Origin: Crocodylus rhombifer
Lineage: Eukaryota; Chordata; Crocodylia; Crocodylidae
DNA length: 64,000 nucleotides
Reading direction: 5' to 3'
Assembly (NCBI GenBank): GCA_038503035.1
Contig: JAVSML010024593.1
Coordinates: 156,571 to 220,570 of the forward strand
The position numbers and the translations under genes are program-made. The notes beneath the pieces were generated by a model, which was not told the DNA's origin, did no database searches, and saw nothing but the letters and a program-made list of their open reading frames with translations. Positions 21,628 to 33,279 of this stretch are shown piece by piece (within the stretch, counting starts at the first letter, position 1; each line of letters starts with the position of its first letter).

Positions 21628-23556
21628 CATATAGTTTCATATTTAGTAGGGTCAAAAGGGACCTGAGCAGATCATCAAGTGGAACCCCCTGCCATGGCAG
21701 AAAAGTGTACTGGGGTCAAATGACCCCAGCAAGGTATACATCTAGCCTCCTCTTAAAGAGCGCTAGGGTAGGAGCCAGCACCACTTCACTTGGATGTTGG
21801 TTTCAGATCCTAGCCGCCCTGACAGTGAAGTAGCGCCTCTTGATATCTAGCCTGAATCTATCCTCTATCAGCTTGTGACAGTTATTCCTGGTCACTCCTG
21901 GTAGTGCTCAGGGGAACAGGGACTTCCCCAATGCCTACTGGTCCCCTCTGACTAGTTTGTAACAGGCCACTAGCCCCCCCTCAGAGCTTTCTCTTGTGGA
22001 GGCTGAACAGGTTCAGGTCCATCAGATGTCCTCGTAGGGCCTGCCCTGCTTCCCCCTGATTATGCGAGTGGCCCTCCTCTGGACCCTCTCCATGTTGTCC
22101 ACATCCCTCTTGAAGTATGGCGCCCAGAACTGGATGCAGTACTCCAACTGCGGCCTGACCAGTGCCTCATAGAGGGGGAGTATCACCTCCTTGGACCTGC
22201 TCAAGATGCATCTGTGGATGCATGACAACATGTGGTTGGCCTTCCTGACTGCCTGTCCATGTTTATTCTGGCATCAATAATGACTCCAGTATCCTCATCT
22301 GTCTCTGCTGACGAGAAGGGACGAGAAGGGAGTTCCCCACCCTGTAGGTATGCCGCTGATTCTTCCCCCCCAGGTGTGGCACCTTACACTTGTCAGTGTT
22401 GAATCCCATCCTGTTCTCATCCACCCACTCCGTAACCTGTCCAGGTACAATTGCAGCCTATTCCTCCCTTCTAGTGTGCCCACTTTCCTCTACATCTTAG
22501 TGTCATCTGCGAATTTGAACAGGGTGCTTTTTACCCCCTCATCCAAGTTGCTGATGAAGATGTTGAACAGTGAGGGCCTGAGGACTGAGCCCTGGGGGAC
22601 CCAACTGCTCATATCCCTCCAGGTTGAAAATGACCCATCCACCACCACTCTCTGGGTGCGGCCCTCCAGCCAGTTAGTGACCCATTTGACTGTGTAGGTC
22701 TCAACACCACAGTCCTCCAGTTTTTTAATGAGAACGGGGTGAGAGACAGTGTCGAAGGCCTTCCTAAAGTCCAGAAAGACTACTTCCACTGCGACACCTG
22801 CATCTAAGGATTTGTTGACCTGATTATAGAAGGCCACCAGGTTGGTCTGACAGGACCTACCTCTAATGAACCCATGTTGGTTGCCCCTAAGCATAATCTC
22901 CCCTGCTGGCCTCTCATGGACATGCGCCATGATAATTCTCTCAAAAAGGTTACCCAGGATTGAGGTAAAACTAACTGGCCTATAGTTTCCTGGGTCCTCC
23001 TTCCTCCCTTTATTGAAGATAGGAACCACATTAGCCCTTTTCCAGTCCTCTGGCACCACACCAGAGTACCACGAGCACTCATAAAGCCGTGCCAGGTGTC
23101 CCACAATGACCTCTGCTAATTCCCTCAGCACTCTGGGGTGGAGATCTTTTGGACCAGCTAATTTAAATACATGCAGTCCCTCCAGAAGTTCTCTGACTAG
23201 ATCCTCACTGACCCTAGGTCTGGGTTCGCCTCCCCTGGGGCCTATGGGGGACCCGGTGGGTGGGGTTTACCCGGTCCCTGCTCAGGAAAATGGAGGCAAA
23301 GGAATTGTTAAATAGGTTAGCTTTGTCATCTGGTGTGATGACTAGATTTCCTAGTGTGTCTTGCAGGGGCCCCTCATTACCCGGTACCTTCTTTTTACCC
23401 CCTATGTATTTAAAAAAGGACTTCTTGTTCTCCCTGATCTGGGTAGCTAGTCCAAATTCCATATCCACCTTGGCCTTCCTGACCGCCCCCCCTGCAGCCC
23501 TGAGCAACAGAGGTATAGTCCTCCCTGGTGATGGCCCCTCCCTTCTATTGGGTATA
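21628..23556 (-). mobile_element. CR1 LINE copy E, 5'-truncated
   Basis: Read on the minus strand it runs from the endonuclease-RT linker (near 23556) to the 3' tail at about 21628 (GGTCCCTTTTGACCC then TACTAAATATGAAAC). At about 1.9 kb it is one of the longer copies. The 5' limit is where similarity to the linker AAVRKAKV stops. Confidence 0.9.
22022..23556 (-). pseudogene. CR1-E ORF2 reverse transcriptase, broken
   Basis: The longest piece, 23131-22490 (213 codons), spans the RT fingers and palm: [54 protein letters not shown] and the catalytic KFADDTKM. Upstream, 23214 to about 23550 holds the linker (AAGGAVRKAKV, ENKKSFFKYIGGKKK). Downstream, the region around 22483-22295 and the frame 22231-22022 continue the C-terminal half ([17 protein letters not shown]). 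The catalytic aspartates are intact but frameshifts and stops separate the pieces. Confidence 0.88.
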
Positions 23557-23850
23557 TGCCTCTGTTTTATGTTTTCAGGTTCTTTCTCATGGGCAACTCT
23601 TGGTGGTCTTCTGCTGCTATTCTTGTTCTTTTTTCCCTTTTGCATCTTTATTGTGATAAATCCCAATCCTGCACATTTAATGCAATGGAGGAACCCCATC
23701 CTAGTCCCTTTTTGTCAGTCATATAAGACTGAAAAATCTGAGAAATCTCTGTCTAACTATAATATGAACAAAAATGACTTTAAAACATTGGAATGAGGAA
23801 ATACTGCATTTTCTCACATTCAGCATGCCTTGGAATATAATGCACACCTT
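23557..23850. other. AT-rich spacer with a possible DNA-transposon scrap
   Basis: No gene recognised. The stretch CTGCATTTTCTCACATTCAG...ATAATGCACACC (about 23802-23849) looks like part of a repeat, but I cannot name it. Confidence 0.3.
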
Positions 23851-24503
23851 GTTTTGCCTGCATAATAGCTCAAAATGAAGTCTCACTCTTGTATACTGTG
23901 TTGGGGGTGTGTGTGAAGGGGGAGTAAGAGAGGTGGGTATGGGGTTTGTGGGGGACTATTGGTGTGTGTATGTGGGGTGTGAGGGGGTGTGGCTGGTTGG
24001 TTATAGTGGGTAGGTGATTATGGGCAATTTGTGGGGAAGTGTTTGTGAGGGTGAGGGGTGTATGTGGGTGCATATGGGGTTTGTGAGAGGATGTGGGATG
24101 TGTGGGGGAGAGAGTGTCTGGGGGTGTGCATAGGGGTGTGTAGCTGCACAAGTGTGTGGTTGTGTGTGTAAGGGCAGCACTGCCACTGCTGAGACTAGGT
24201 GGGTGAGCCTGGAGCAGGCATGGGGCATGCAGGGTCAAGGCTGTGCAACTTTCATCCCTGCCAGTACCACAGAGCTGGGGCCAGCAGTGGCAGAAGCTGG
24301 AGGGAGCTGCTACCACCTGGGCTGCCTAGAAAAGCAGTTCAGCTGCAGTTCTGCCCCAGCCCCATTGCATGCTCAGGGGACAGCAGGATGCACCACAATC
24401 AGATGTTGCCTGGGTTAGGTGGGACTGAGGGACCCACCATGGGCCAGACAAAGACCTGCCACAGGCTGGATCTGGCCTGCGGGGCATATTTTGCCCACTC
24501 CTG
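23851..24503. mobile_element. hAT element 3, one end missing
   Basis: The motif GCATAATAGCTCAAAATGAAG and the ending GCATATTTTGCCCACTCCTG are shared with hAT elements 2 and 1. The opposite terminal repeat is absent. The interior from 23900 to 24175 is a GT-rich variable tract (GGGTGTGTGTGAAGG and similar) like that beside the assembly gap in hAT element 4. Confidence 0.75.
23900..24175. repeat. GT/GGG-rich minisatellite-like tract inside hAT element 3
   Basis: Irregular tandem units of GGGTGTGTG and GTGTGGGG on the plus strand. The corresponding position in two other copies is a gap of ten N. Confidence 0.7.
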
Positions 24504-25011
24504 GACTATCCCAAGGGCCTGGGGCCTGGCCAAATCCATGACAACCCCAGCCCCAGGCCCTTAAAAGTCTGTAAGTACTGTGAGCCCTAGGGCACGCGTG
24601 CAGAGAGCCTGCGCCAACTGCTAGCCACTAGCTCCCCCTGCACAGGCTACAGACCAGCTCTGGTAGCCTTTCTGCATGCCACACAGCTACCAGGGTCACA
24701 CCATCTATCCCTGCAGGGTGCTACAGGCTCCTGCCAGCACCTGGGCCCAGCTGCAGCCAGCTCCTCGCCATCAGAGCCAGCTCTCCAGCTAGCTACAGGC
24801 AACACCCAGCAACCTGCCCAGACCCTGCAGGTGCTTCAGTGCACCACCTCACCATGTGGCTGCCAGTCCCACACTGTGTCCCTGCGCTGGGTGCTAGAGG
24901 CAGCTGCCCAGGCCCAGTAGTACTGGTACAACCATGCGGAGGCCCAGCAAGCCACCATGGGAGCCAGGATCACCTCTTCAGTGACACCACATACTGTCTC
25001 CTGGGGCTCCA

Positions 25012-25641
25012 ACTGGTCAGTGCAGGAGACTCATGACACTGTGGGGCAAAGCGGAGGTGCAGAGGAAGTTCACATTGGGCGGGCACTCCAACATGCATGT
25101 GTATGTGAGGTTGTCAGGCTGAAAGTGGGCTGTCAGGCACGACCTGTCAGCATGGCAGTGCTGCATAAAGGTCAAGGCTTTGTGGGCACAGTGGGTCACC
25201 ATCACTGACTACAACCATCAGTTTGGGAGTGCCCGCAAGTCTGTGCCCTTTATGCAGCAATTAGACACCACACCATCCTCATGCCCTGGGACCCAGGCCA
25301 TAGCTGTGCTGTTCCACAGCACAGGAGGCCTGCTATGGGCTGACACCCAAGGCAATGTGTCACTTGGGGAGGGCCCACTGGGCCGCCAGAATCCTATCCT
25401 ACTGAGCTCCCCACCCCCAACATCCTTCATCAGCTCAGAGAACCCAGGCCAGCACCTGCCCTGCCAGTTTTACAGCTTCAACTCTGGCTATGAGGCCTGG
25501 CCAGCCATATCAGTTCCAGCTACCAGCAGCACCAGCTCTTTCCTGGGGAGAGCCCTACCCAAGCACTCACGCACTGTGCCCCTCCAACCAATGACACAGC
25601 CAGAAGCTACACACTGTTGCAGCAAGTGGGGACTGACCTAA
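25012..25641 (+). pseudogene. Harbinger Myb/SANT-like DNA-binding protein
   Basis: The trihelix Myb/SANT-like domain is readable in three short overlapping frames: NWSVQETHD (about 25012-25038), LWGKAEVQRKFTLGGHSNMH, and CCIKVKALWAQWVTITDYN leading to SARKSVPFMQQLD. The last part continues in an open frame to a stop at 25641 with a Ser/Pro/Thr-rich tail. At least two frame changes break the domain. The partner transposase lies convergent on the minus strand. Family assignment rests on the conserved VKAL and DYN motifs and on context. Confidence 0.55.
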
Positions 25642-25859
25642 GCCATCAGGCACACCAACCCCACATACATGGTAAGCCCCATACTGGGGGAAGGACCCTG
25701 TTGTTGGGGTGGGAGGGGGAACAGGTTCTGTTATTGGGGAGGGACAATAAACTGTTTGTGTCAGGGCAATAAAGTGTTTTTCGGAGAATTGTCTGCAGTG
25801 AGCATAGTTCTGTGGGTGGCCAAGGGGCAGAGGTCCTTTACTGGCTGTCTAGGCAGGCT

Positions 25860-26580
25860 ATAGCACAGAGTGCAGAAGCAGATGGTCAGGTGGTCAGTCA
25901 GTGCCTCTCCCAGTGTTCTGGTCCCTGCTGGTGGGACCACCTCATTCAGGGACTTGGTGGAGAAGGCCCAATGCTATCACTGTTACCAGAGTTGGTGCTC
26001 CCATTGGCAGGCATCCTCCACCTGCTGCACCTCCTCCCCCAGGCCTCATAAATGCAGCACACAGGCTGTGATGACCTGAGGGATATTGGCCTCAGTGACA
26101 GTTGAGACAGGTGGTGAGAGTGTGCCAGTATCCCTTCAACCAGCCAAAGGCACACTGCACAAGGGCATGGGTCTTGCACAGGCACCTGTTGAAGTGAGCT
26201 TGGTGGGGTTCAGCTGGCCAGTGTAGGGCTGCATGAACCAGGGGAGGGGTGGGTAGGTGGGTTCCCCAATGAGCAGAAACAGGACCACCATGGTGCCCAG
26301 CTGGAGCTCTGGCACCCCAACACGAAATGCCCACTCTGCAGCAGGGCTGGCAGGATGGAGTTCCAAAACATGCAGGCTTGTGGGGTGGACAGGTGATGGG
26401 GATGTGGGTCCCATTCAGGACCACAGTGTACTGGGGGAATCCCAGGGCTCAGAGCCCCATCACCACTACCAGGGAGTTATACATGCAGAGCACTGGGTAC
26501 CCAACATGTCCTGGAGGGTGGTTGACACCTCCAGGATGGCCTTCCCAGCAGTGGCCTTGCCCATGCCAAAGTGGCTGTAT
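25860..26580 (-). pseudogene. HARBI1-like transposase, C-terminal part
   Basis: The minus strand reads through recognisable blocks of the PIF/Harbinger DDE transposase. They are HFGMGKATAGKAILEV near 26575, NGTHIPITCPPH (26420 region), GEPTYPPLPWFMQPYT (26250 region), CAFGWLKGYW (26150 region) and QVITACVLH (26080 region). The blocks fall in different frames, so the gene is broken. The family expects DGTHIPI, GDPxYPLLPW and VECAFGRLK, and all three catalytic acidic positions differ here (D to N, D to E, E to Q). The N-terminal part is displaced to 28313-28900 by CR1-F. Confidence 0.7.
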
Positions 26581-26581
26581 C

Positions 26582-28312
26582 ATAGACTCATAGAAGTAGG
26601 GTTGGAAGAGCCCTTGTAGATCTTCAAGTTCAGCCCCCGCCTGGGCAGGAAAAAAACTGGACTCAAATGAGTCCAGCCAGGTAGGCATCAAGCCTCTTCT
26701 TAAAGACCTCCAGGGTAGGAGCCAGCACCACTTCCCTAGGAAGTTGGTTCCAGCTCCTAGCCGCCCTAACTGTGAAGTAGTTCTTGCGGATGTCTAATCT
26801 AAACCTACTCTCCAATAACTTGTGTCCATTATTCCTTGTTATGCCAGGGGGTGCTAGGGAAAACAGTGTCTCTCCCAAACCCTTCTGGTCCCCCCTAGTG
26901 AGTTTACAGACAGTCACCAGGTTCCCCCTCAGCCTTCTCTTGTGAAGGCTGAACAGGTTTAGGTCCCGCAGTCTTTCATTGTAGGGTCTGCCCTGTTGTC
27001 CCCGGATCATGTGGGTGGCCCTCCTCTGGACCCTTTCAATGTTGTCCACATGCCTCCTGAAATGGGGCACACAGAACTGAATGCAGTACTCCAGCTGTGG
27101 CCTCGCATTGTCAGCCCATGTTCACCTTGGAGTCAATAATGACTCCAAGATCCCTTTCTGCCTCTGTGCTCTCAAGAAGGGAGTTTCCCATTCTATAAGT
27201 GTGCTGCTGGTTTCTACTGCCCAAGTGCAGCACCCTGCACTTGTCAGTATTGAAACACATCCTGTTTATGTTAGCCCACCCCTGTAACCTATCCAGATCT
27301 TGCTGCAATCTTTCCCTCCCTACTAGCGTGCTCACCTCACCCCAAATTTTGGTATCATCAGTGAATTTAAACAGGTTGCATTTCACCCCATCGTCCAAAT
27401 CGCTGATGAAGAAATTGAACAGCGCAGGCCCAAGGACCGAGCTCTGGGGGACTCCGCTGCCCACTTCCCCGCAGGTTGAATATGACCCGTCCACCACCAC
27501 CCTCTGAGTATGACCCTTGAGCCAATCTGCAATCCATCTGACTGTGTAGGCATCATGCCACAGTCGCCTAGTTTTTTAATGGGGATGGGGTGGGCGATGG
27601 TGTCAAAGGCCTTGTTGAAGTCTAGACAGACTACATCTACGGCAACACCTGCATCCATTGCCTTTGTGACCTGATCATAAAAGGTAATCAGGTTGGTCTG
27701 ACATGACCTGCCCCTAATGAAACCGTGCTGGTTGCCCTTGAGCATCATCCCTGAAGCCAGCCCATCACAGATGTGCTCCTTGAGGATCTTCTCAAAGAGT
27801 TTCCCTAAGATTGAGGTAAGACTGATGGGCCTATAGTTGCCTGGGTCCTCTCTCTTCCCTTTTTTGAAGATGGGGACCACATTAGCTATCTGACACCTGG
27901 CCCGAGCACCACGAGTGCTCATAAAGCCGTGCCAAGGGCCCTGCAATAACCCCAGCTAGCTCCCTCAACACCCTGGGGTAGAGAGCATCTGGACCCACTG
28001 ACTTGAACACATCCAGCCCCTCCAGAAGCTCTCTAACTTGGTCTTCCCCAACCTGAGGTCTGGAGGAGTTCCTCTCGAGTACGTCTTGCATCACAGCAGG
28101 GAAGTCCCTGTCCCTGCACAAGAAAATGGAGGTGAAGAATTGGTTAAAGAGGTCCGCTTTCTCCTCTGGCGCAACCACCAGATTGCCCAGAGTATTTTGC
28201 AGGGGCCCCACATTACCCGGTGCCTTCTTCATCCTCCCTATATATTTGAAAAAGGACTTTTTATTATCCTTGATCTTGGATGCTAGTCCTAGCTCTAAGT
28301 CCGTCTAGTCCT
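26582..28312 (-). mobile_element. CR1 LINE copy F, inserted in the Harbinger transposase
   Basis: On the minus strand it runs from the RT linker near 28312 to a tail ending CTACTTCTATGAGTCTATGA at about 26580. This tail is a third CR1 type. At its 5' junction (28286-28332) the unit CTAGGA is reiterated. The flanking transposase coding sequence resumes on both sides with little or no target duplication. Confidence 0.9.
26663..28232 (-). pseudogene. CR1-F ORF2 reverse transcriptase, broken
   Basis: Four frames follow in order: 28232-27882, 27946-27383, 27500-27111 and 27070-26663. They show [74 protein letters not shown] (the alanine of FADD is threonine here) and NNGHKLLESRFRLDIRKNYF. Frameshifts near 27900, 27450 and 27100 inactivate it. 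Confidence 0.88.
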
Positions 28313-28332
28313 AGTCCTAGTCCTAGCTCTAT
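28286..28332. repeat. CTAGGA-type tandem repeat at the CR1-F 5' junction
   Basis: AGTCCT units occur three to four times in a row, flanked by two copies of the longer unit TAGTCCTAGCTCTA. It looks like local template reiteration at the point where reverse transcription ended. Confidence 0.75.
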
Positions 28333-28900
28333 GTCCACTGACATAGTGGGGGCTGGAACGCATGGCCAGCTTCAGCAGGGTGATGGCCAGCTGAGTGTCT
28401 GTGGGTAGGAGCTTCTGCATGGTGGTATCCTGCCACTCCACATGCAGGTCTACTAGCTCCAGGAGGTCCAGGAAGGTGGTCCAGATCATCCAGAATGCCT
28501 CCAGCCACTGCTTATCCCAGGTGGCCTCAACCATGTGCAGCCACCAGTCCTGGCTGGCTCAGTGAGCTCAGAGACAGGGGGTTAGAGGCCCAGGAGGGCA
28601 TGGACAGCCCCCACAGTGGCATCCAGAAGCATGTTGCCGGTGCATCTGCTAGGGTCTAGCTAGCAGGAGGGGGTCAAGGTGGCATCTGTGTGGTGGCAGG
28701 GGGCCTGGGATGGTGCAGTGAGGCTGGCCAGGTGGTCAGTGCATGGGGGGGAGCTAGCAGAGTTCAGGCTGCTGTGGGCCAGATGGTGGTCACTGTAGCG
28801 GGCCAGCAGAGTCAGTATGGTGGCCAGCAGGATCCCATGGTGCTGGGCACATAGGCAGAGGAAGAAAAAAAATTTGGGGATGCTAAATGTGCCCCCTTCC
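28313..28900 (-). pseudogene. HARBI1-like transposase, N-terminal part
   Basis: The minus-strand frame 28534-28295 reads KQWLEAFWMIWTTFLDLLEL and LAITLLKLAMRSSPHYVSGH, matching the helical region that precedes the FGxGK block in HARBI1 proteins. Farther upstream, to about 28900, the sequence is a Ser/Pro-rich N-terminus-like frame that I cannot place firmly. The continuation of the domain is at 26580, across CR1-F. Confidence 0.55.
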
Positions 28901-30180
28901 ATGGAAAAGTCTGTGGGGGGAGGGGAAATGGCCATGGCAGGGGAGCGGCATTGCCTGGCACCACACTGCACCGGCCCTGGCTGCCTCCCAGCCCTGGCGC
29001 ACCAGTCCCAGCCCCAGATCTGGGCCCATCCACCTCCTGTCCCCAGCTGGCTCCTGGCCCTGGCTGCATTGGCCCTAGCTGCCTCTCTTCCCCGGCCCCA
29101 GCTGCACACCACCTGGGGGGAGCCCAGAGCCGGGAGCAGAGCAGGTCTAGCCTTAGCTGCACTGCTAAGCTGGAGGGCTTCTTGACTCCACGCCTCCCTG
29201 CTCCCATTATTTTAAAAGTGGTGGGTGCAGTTATGTGCACACAGCCACTGGGTAGGCCAGGCAGTGAGGCACATGGTGCTGCTTTAAAAGAAGTGGCAGT
29301 GAGGCAGGGAGGCAGGGAGGCAAGGAGCAGACTGCAGCTCACAGCTGCAGTCTGCCCTTGCCCCATGCCAAGTTTGGGGGGCCACGTGCCCCCCCAAAGG
29401 CTGCCCCCACGCCACACCTCTGGAGGGGCTGCTGGGCTTCCATTGTCCCATGACCCAGCCTGGCCAGGGCCCAATTCCCTGTGACTGGGGTCCCAGCCAG
29501 GCTGGGTTGTGGAGCAATCAGAGCCCATCAGCCTGTCCAGGAATGCAGTGTGGGGGAGCTGGGAGCAGGGTGGAACACCCCCAGTGGTGGAAGCCACCCA
29601 CCCATACCCCTGGAGGAGCTGCCAGGCTCTGTCCCAGCCCAGTCGGGGCCCCAGTCATGATGAATCAGGCCCCAGCCAGTCCGAGTCATCAGACAATCCC
29701 CATAGTACAGCAGGGATGGGGCAGGGATGAATGATTTGCCTTTCCCCTACCCCACTCTCTCCTGCACTCTGGGGGTCTCGACCGCCTCTCTTCCCTGACC
29801 CACCCCCCCGAGCCCAGGGTGATAAAGAAGATTAAAAGAAACTTACCTGCCTGCATGCAGCTGGGCCAGCTGCGGTGCTGGCTGTGAGTGCAGGGTATCT
29901 GAGTGTGACCACCCCTTGTAAAGGAACCCACATGCAGCCTAAGGCTATGCCTGCTGCTGCCACCTGTTTGGGGTGGGGCTGAGCACCATTAGCCCCACCC
30001 CACTTCTGCCTCCTATGGCTGGGCATCACTGCCAGGGAAAGGGGCCGGAGCAGCTAGGATGTGAGTAGGTAAAAGAGCTGTTGTATGCTGCCCCTGGTCT
30101 GCATAGTTGTGGATGGAGCCTCCAACTCCCCCCGGTGGTGGCAGGGGCCTGTTGCAGGGCTGCAGAAAGTGGGAGCAGTT
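28901..30180. other. GC-rich non-coding DNA
   Basis: No gene recognised. Long Pro/Ser/Ala-rich open frames on both strands reflect high GC content and lack domain signatures. The stretch may include the end of Harbinger copy 2. Confidence 0.4.
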
Positions 30181-30311
30181 TGCTACTAGGAGCAGCAAAT
30201 ATGCTCCCACTTCCCTGCATGTGTAGATGCCTGCCCAGGAGCATTTACTCATGAGTAGTTTATCATGAGTAAGCTTCTCCCACATCAGATGCATCTGTAA
30301 ACACCCAATGA
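30181..30311. repeat. End of a non-autonomous DNA element (candidate)
   Basis: The minus strand begins GGGTGTTTACAGATGCATCT, then GCTTACTCATGATAAACTAC and CTCATGAGTAAATGCTCC. The ACTCATGATAAACTACTCATGAGT portion is itself an imperfect inverted repeat. The GGGTGTNTACA start resembles other inverted-repeat elements in the window. The other end was not located. Confidence 0.35.
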
Positions 30312-32535
30312 GTAGCAGCAGCAAGGGAGCTGAGCCTGTTCATTGTTCTGCTCCTTGTGGATAGCTGAAGATTTTAATTTCAGCTTCACCTGATAAGTGG
30401 GAGAACTTGTTCTTACCATATTTCTGATATATGATGTACACTACGATTTCCAACAGTTGTTTTTCTGGGGTGAAAGGTATATATTATATGAATAGGTGGA
30501 TTCAAGATTTTGTGAAGAAGAGGTGTAGGAGCAGGAAGCAGTGCTGCAGGGATGGCTGCATCCCAGCTCCATGCCCCGCTTCTGCCCCCTGGAGCGGGCA
30601 GACCTTGCTGAAGTAAGTTCCCAAAGTCCCCAAAAAGGTAAGAATCCCATTCCCCCTGACCTCAGCATCTGGGTACATCTCTTCCATTCTCAGTAGCACA
30701 TCTCCTCCCCTCCCCTCTCTTTCTCTCCTCTCCCCATCTATTATTCTCTTCCTGCTCACTGCTCTGCTGTCCCTGGATGACCCAGGAATGGTAAAGGAGA
30801 ATCAAGAGCTGTTTCTGCTTCACTCCAGACAGAAACAGGGGTGTTTATGGGTGGGTTTCTCCCCCCTGCCCATTCCCCCCAGGCTGCGGTTTGGGAGCAT
30901 TGTGGGGTGGGGGGCTCTAGAACCACTGCAGCTGGGCTTGGCAGGGGACAGCCACACTAGTGGTGGGGGTCCCCCCAGACCACCCTTGCTTCCAGGCTAG
31001 CTGAGAGACCCTGCAGAAACTGAGCAAAAAGGAACAGTTGCATGCCACTGCTGCTATTCCTGGCTGGAACAGACAGGAGTAATTTTAGAGCCTCCTGCTT
31101 CCCCTGATCATGGACCAGTTGGGTACAGTGGCAGTAGTGGACAAGGAAGTGCAGGGGGAAAATACTTACATTTTTGAAGAACTTAAAAAATCCCCAGCTG
31201 GTACTCCTGTCACAAGATTGGAAAGTGAAGGAGGTGCAGCTATGCTGTTGAATCCCCTCTGGATCCACTCTTGGCTATATGTGGTAATTAGGAACAGTTT
31301 TTTTATTACAAAAACAAGTTTTGTTCTATTATTTTTATCAGTTCTGCACTACTAAATGGGGCTTAGAAAGCTGAAATGTATTCCATACTGAAGAGAAGTG
31401 TTACTGAATGTTCTAGGGAAAATTTGTTTCATTTCATAATCACAGAGATTTGCATTACATTCAAGGGCAGTCAATTTTGAATAAGTTCTCTCACTAAATC
31501 TGCAGTGAGTTCAGCATGTAACAGATGTGTAACAGATTTATCCATTAGTAAGGACACCTCTTCAAGATGAATTACTTATTACCTAAGATTCAATTTTGCA
31601 TTGAGTTTGGTATGTGTCATTTTGATTCCCTGGGAACCTACTAGTGATCTGGGACTGAAATGCCGGAAAGAAAATATTGTCCTGAATAATGTTCAAGGCC
31701 AACTCTGTTCCGTAGGGATATATCCAAGCTCCAAATCATTAATTCCACTGGGAATCTTGCCAGAAGAGTATTAAAATCGACATGGAAGCTGAAGTAATAA
31801 GCAGAGAGGATGAGAAAAGAAGGCTATAAAAAGACAAGGAGAGAAAAACAGAAGTTGATATCAAAGAGGAAAGCTAGATGGGCGGGGCAGTGGAGAAAGT
31901 TAACAGTAATGTAAAGGAAGACTTTTACAACTAAAGATATTGAAGAACTTGACCAAGAGAGTACTGCTGCTCTCATTTTAAAGACTGGGAGTGCTGAGAT
32001 GCAGAGATTCACCCTGGGGAACACAACTAGCCAGTTTCTACTTGAGGTAGGAACCAATGGGGTGGATCCAGAGGGTTGCAGTGGTGCAGCTGCACCTCCC
32101 TTTGATTCCTGGCCTACCCAAAGCTTAAAAACAATTGCCTGTCAGTGGCAGCAGACTTCTAGTCAGGCAGTGCTGAAGAAGTTATTTGACTTCATGGCTC
32201 ATGATGATCTAATCCTAATTCCTTCTAAACTCTTCATTGTACCAATGTTAACAACCCTTTCTCTTTTTTTAATGGTCTTGATGTTTCAATAATTAAGCTA
32301 CCTCTTCTTCTGCCATTCTTCTGTTTGCTAGTTGCTCCTGGTAATGGAGCTCCCATTTCACATCCCTGCAGACTGTTTTTAACTCTAGCTAGATGCATTA
32401 ACTCAGGTGAATGTTAATTTAGGTGTAGAAATAACTTGCAGTGAAGCAGTGCATACGCTGTATAGGTGCTCAAGAATGCTATATTTGTTTTATGAATCTG
32501 AAAAAGAGATGTACATTTAATTCTAATGATGATGA
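30312..32535. other. Non-coding DNA
   Basis: No gene recognised. A motif around GGATCCAGAGGG occurs at about 31257-31266 (reverse strand) and 32065-32076, suggesting fragments of one dispersed repeat. Confidence 0.4.
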
Positions 32536-33279
32536 GTCTAATGCAAGGATGGGAAATTATTTCAGCAAGAGAGCCACTTACTGAGTTTTGGCAACCTGTT
32601 GAGGGTCACGTTGGTAGTCCCGACCCTTGATGGGTGCCCTGCCCCCTGGTTGCAATCTTGTGACCAGAAGTCCTGCCCCCTAACCTCTGACCTTTGCCAA
32701 CAGAAGTCCCTTTCCTTGCCCCTGGAAATACTCCTTTCAATAAGAGGTTTTGCCATCTCAAAACCAGAAAAAGTACCAATTTATATTCTAAAAATCAAAC
32801 ATCTACAATATTCATTAGTTTGATTTAAAAAAAATTGTCTTGATTTACATGTGTGTTTGTAGTGTACACAGAAGTGATTGCACAATAGCTTAAATCAAGT
32901 CTTACTCTTGTATATTGTTGGGGGTGGGGGCATGGGTATATGTTTGTGGAGGGCTGTTAGTGGATAGGTATGTGGGAGAGGGTGTGTGGGTGGGAGTGTG
33001 AGTGTGGGGTGTGTAGATATGTGGGGTGTGGGTGGGTATGGGGTTTTTGCGGGGCCTATGTGTGGGGGAGAGNNNNNNNNNNGGGGGCTGGGGGCAGGGG
33101 CAGGCTGGCCTTGCTGGTGCTACTACCCTTGGCTCCTGTCATCTTTGACATTCACCTGGGAGCAGATATATGTATATGCATTTTATAAATTTTTTTTAGG
33201 GGCCCCATGGGCAGGATAGAAAGGTCTGGTGGACCATATCCAGCCCATGGGCTGAATTTTGTCCACTCCATGTCTAATG
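32536..33279. mobile_element. Non-autonomous hAT element 4, containing an assembly gap
   Basis: The element proper is about 32544-33271. It starts CAAGGATGGGAAATTATTTC and ends GAATTTTGTCCACTCCAT, the diverged hAT ends of this window. GTCTAATG stands immediately before and after it (32536-32543 and 33272-33279), a perfect 8-bp duplication if the last G is counted as flank. It holds a GT-rich tract and ten N at 33073-33082. Confidence 0.8.
33073..33082. other. Assembly gap (10 N)
   Basis: Ten N lie between a GT/G-rich tract and a G-rich tract inside hAT element 4. Confidence 0.95.

Larger units (their letters stand above)
24504..28900. mobile_element. PIF/Harbinger element copy 2, split by CR1-F
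   Basis: The element carries two convergent genes: a plus-strand Myb/SANT-like gene (about 25012-25641) and a minus-strand HARBI1-like transposase whose two halves lie at 25860-26580 and 28313-28900. Vertebrate Harbinger transposons encode just this pair. A minus-strand CR1 (26582-28312) sits inside the transposase. No terminal inverted repeats were fixed, so the outer limits are approximate. Confidence 0.65.

Noticed and set aside
28812..29597. 261-codon minus-strand frame
   Set aside because: Pro/Ser/Gly/Leu-rich low-complexity translation of GC-rich DNA with no motif; opposite-strand frames of similar length exist at the same place.
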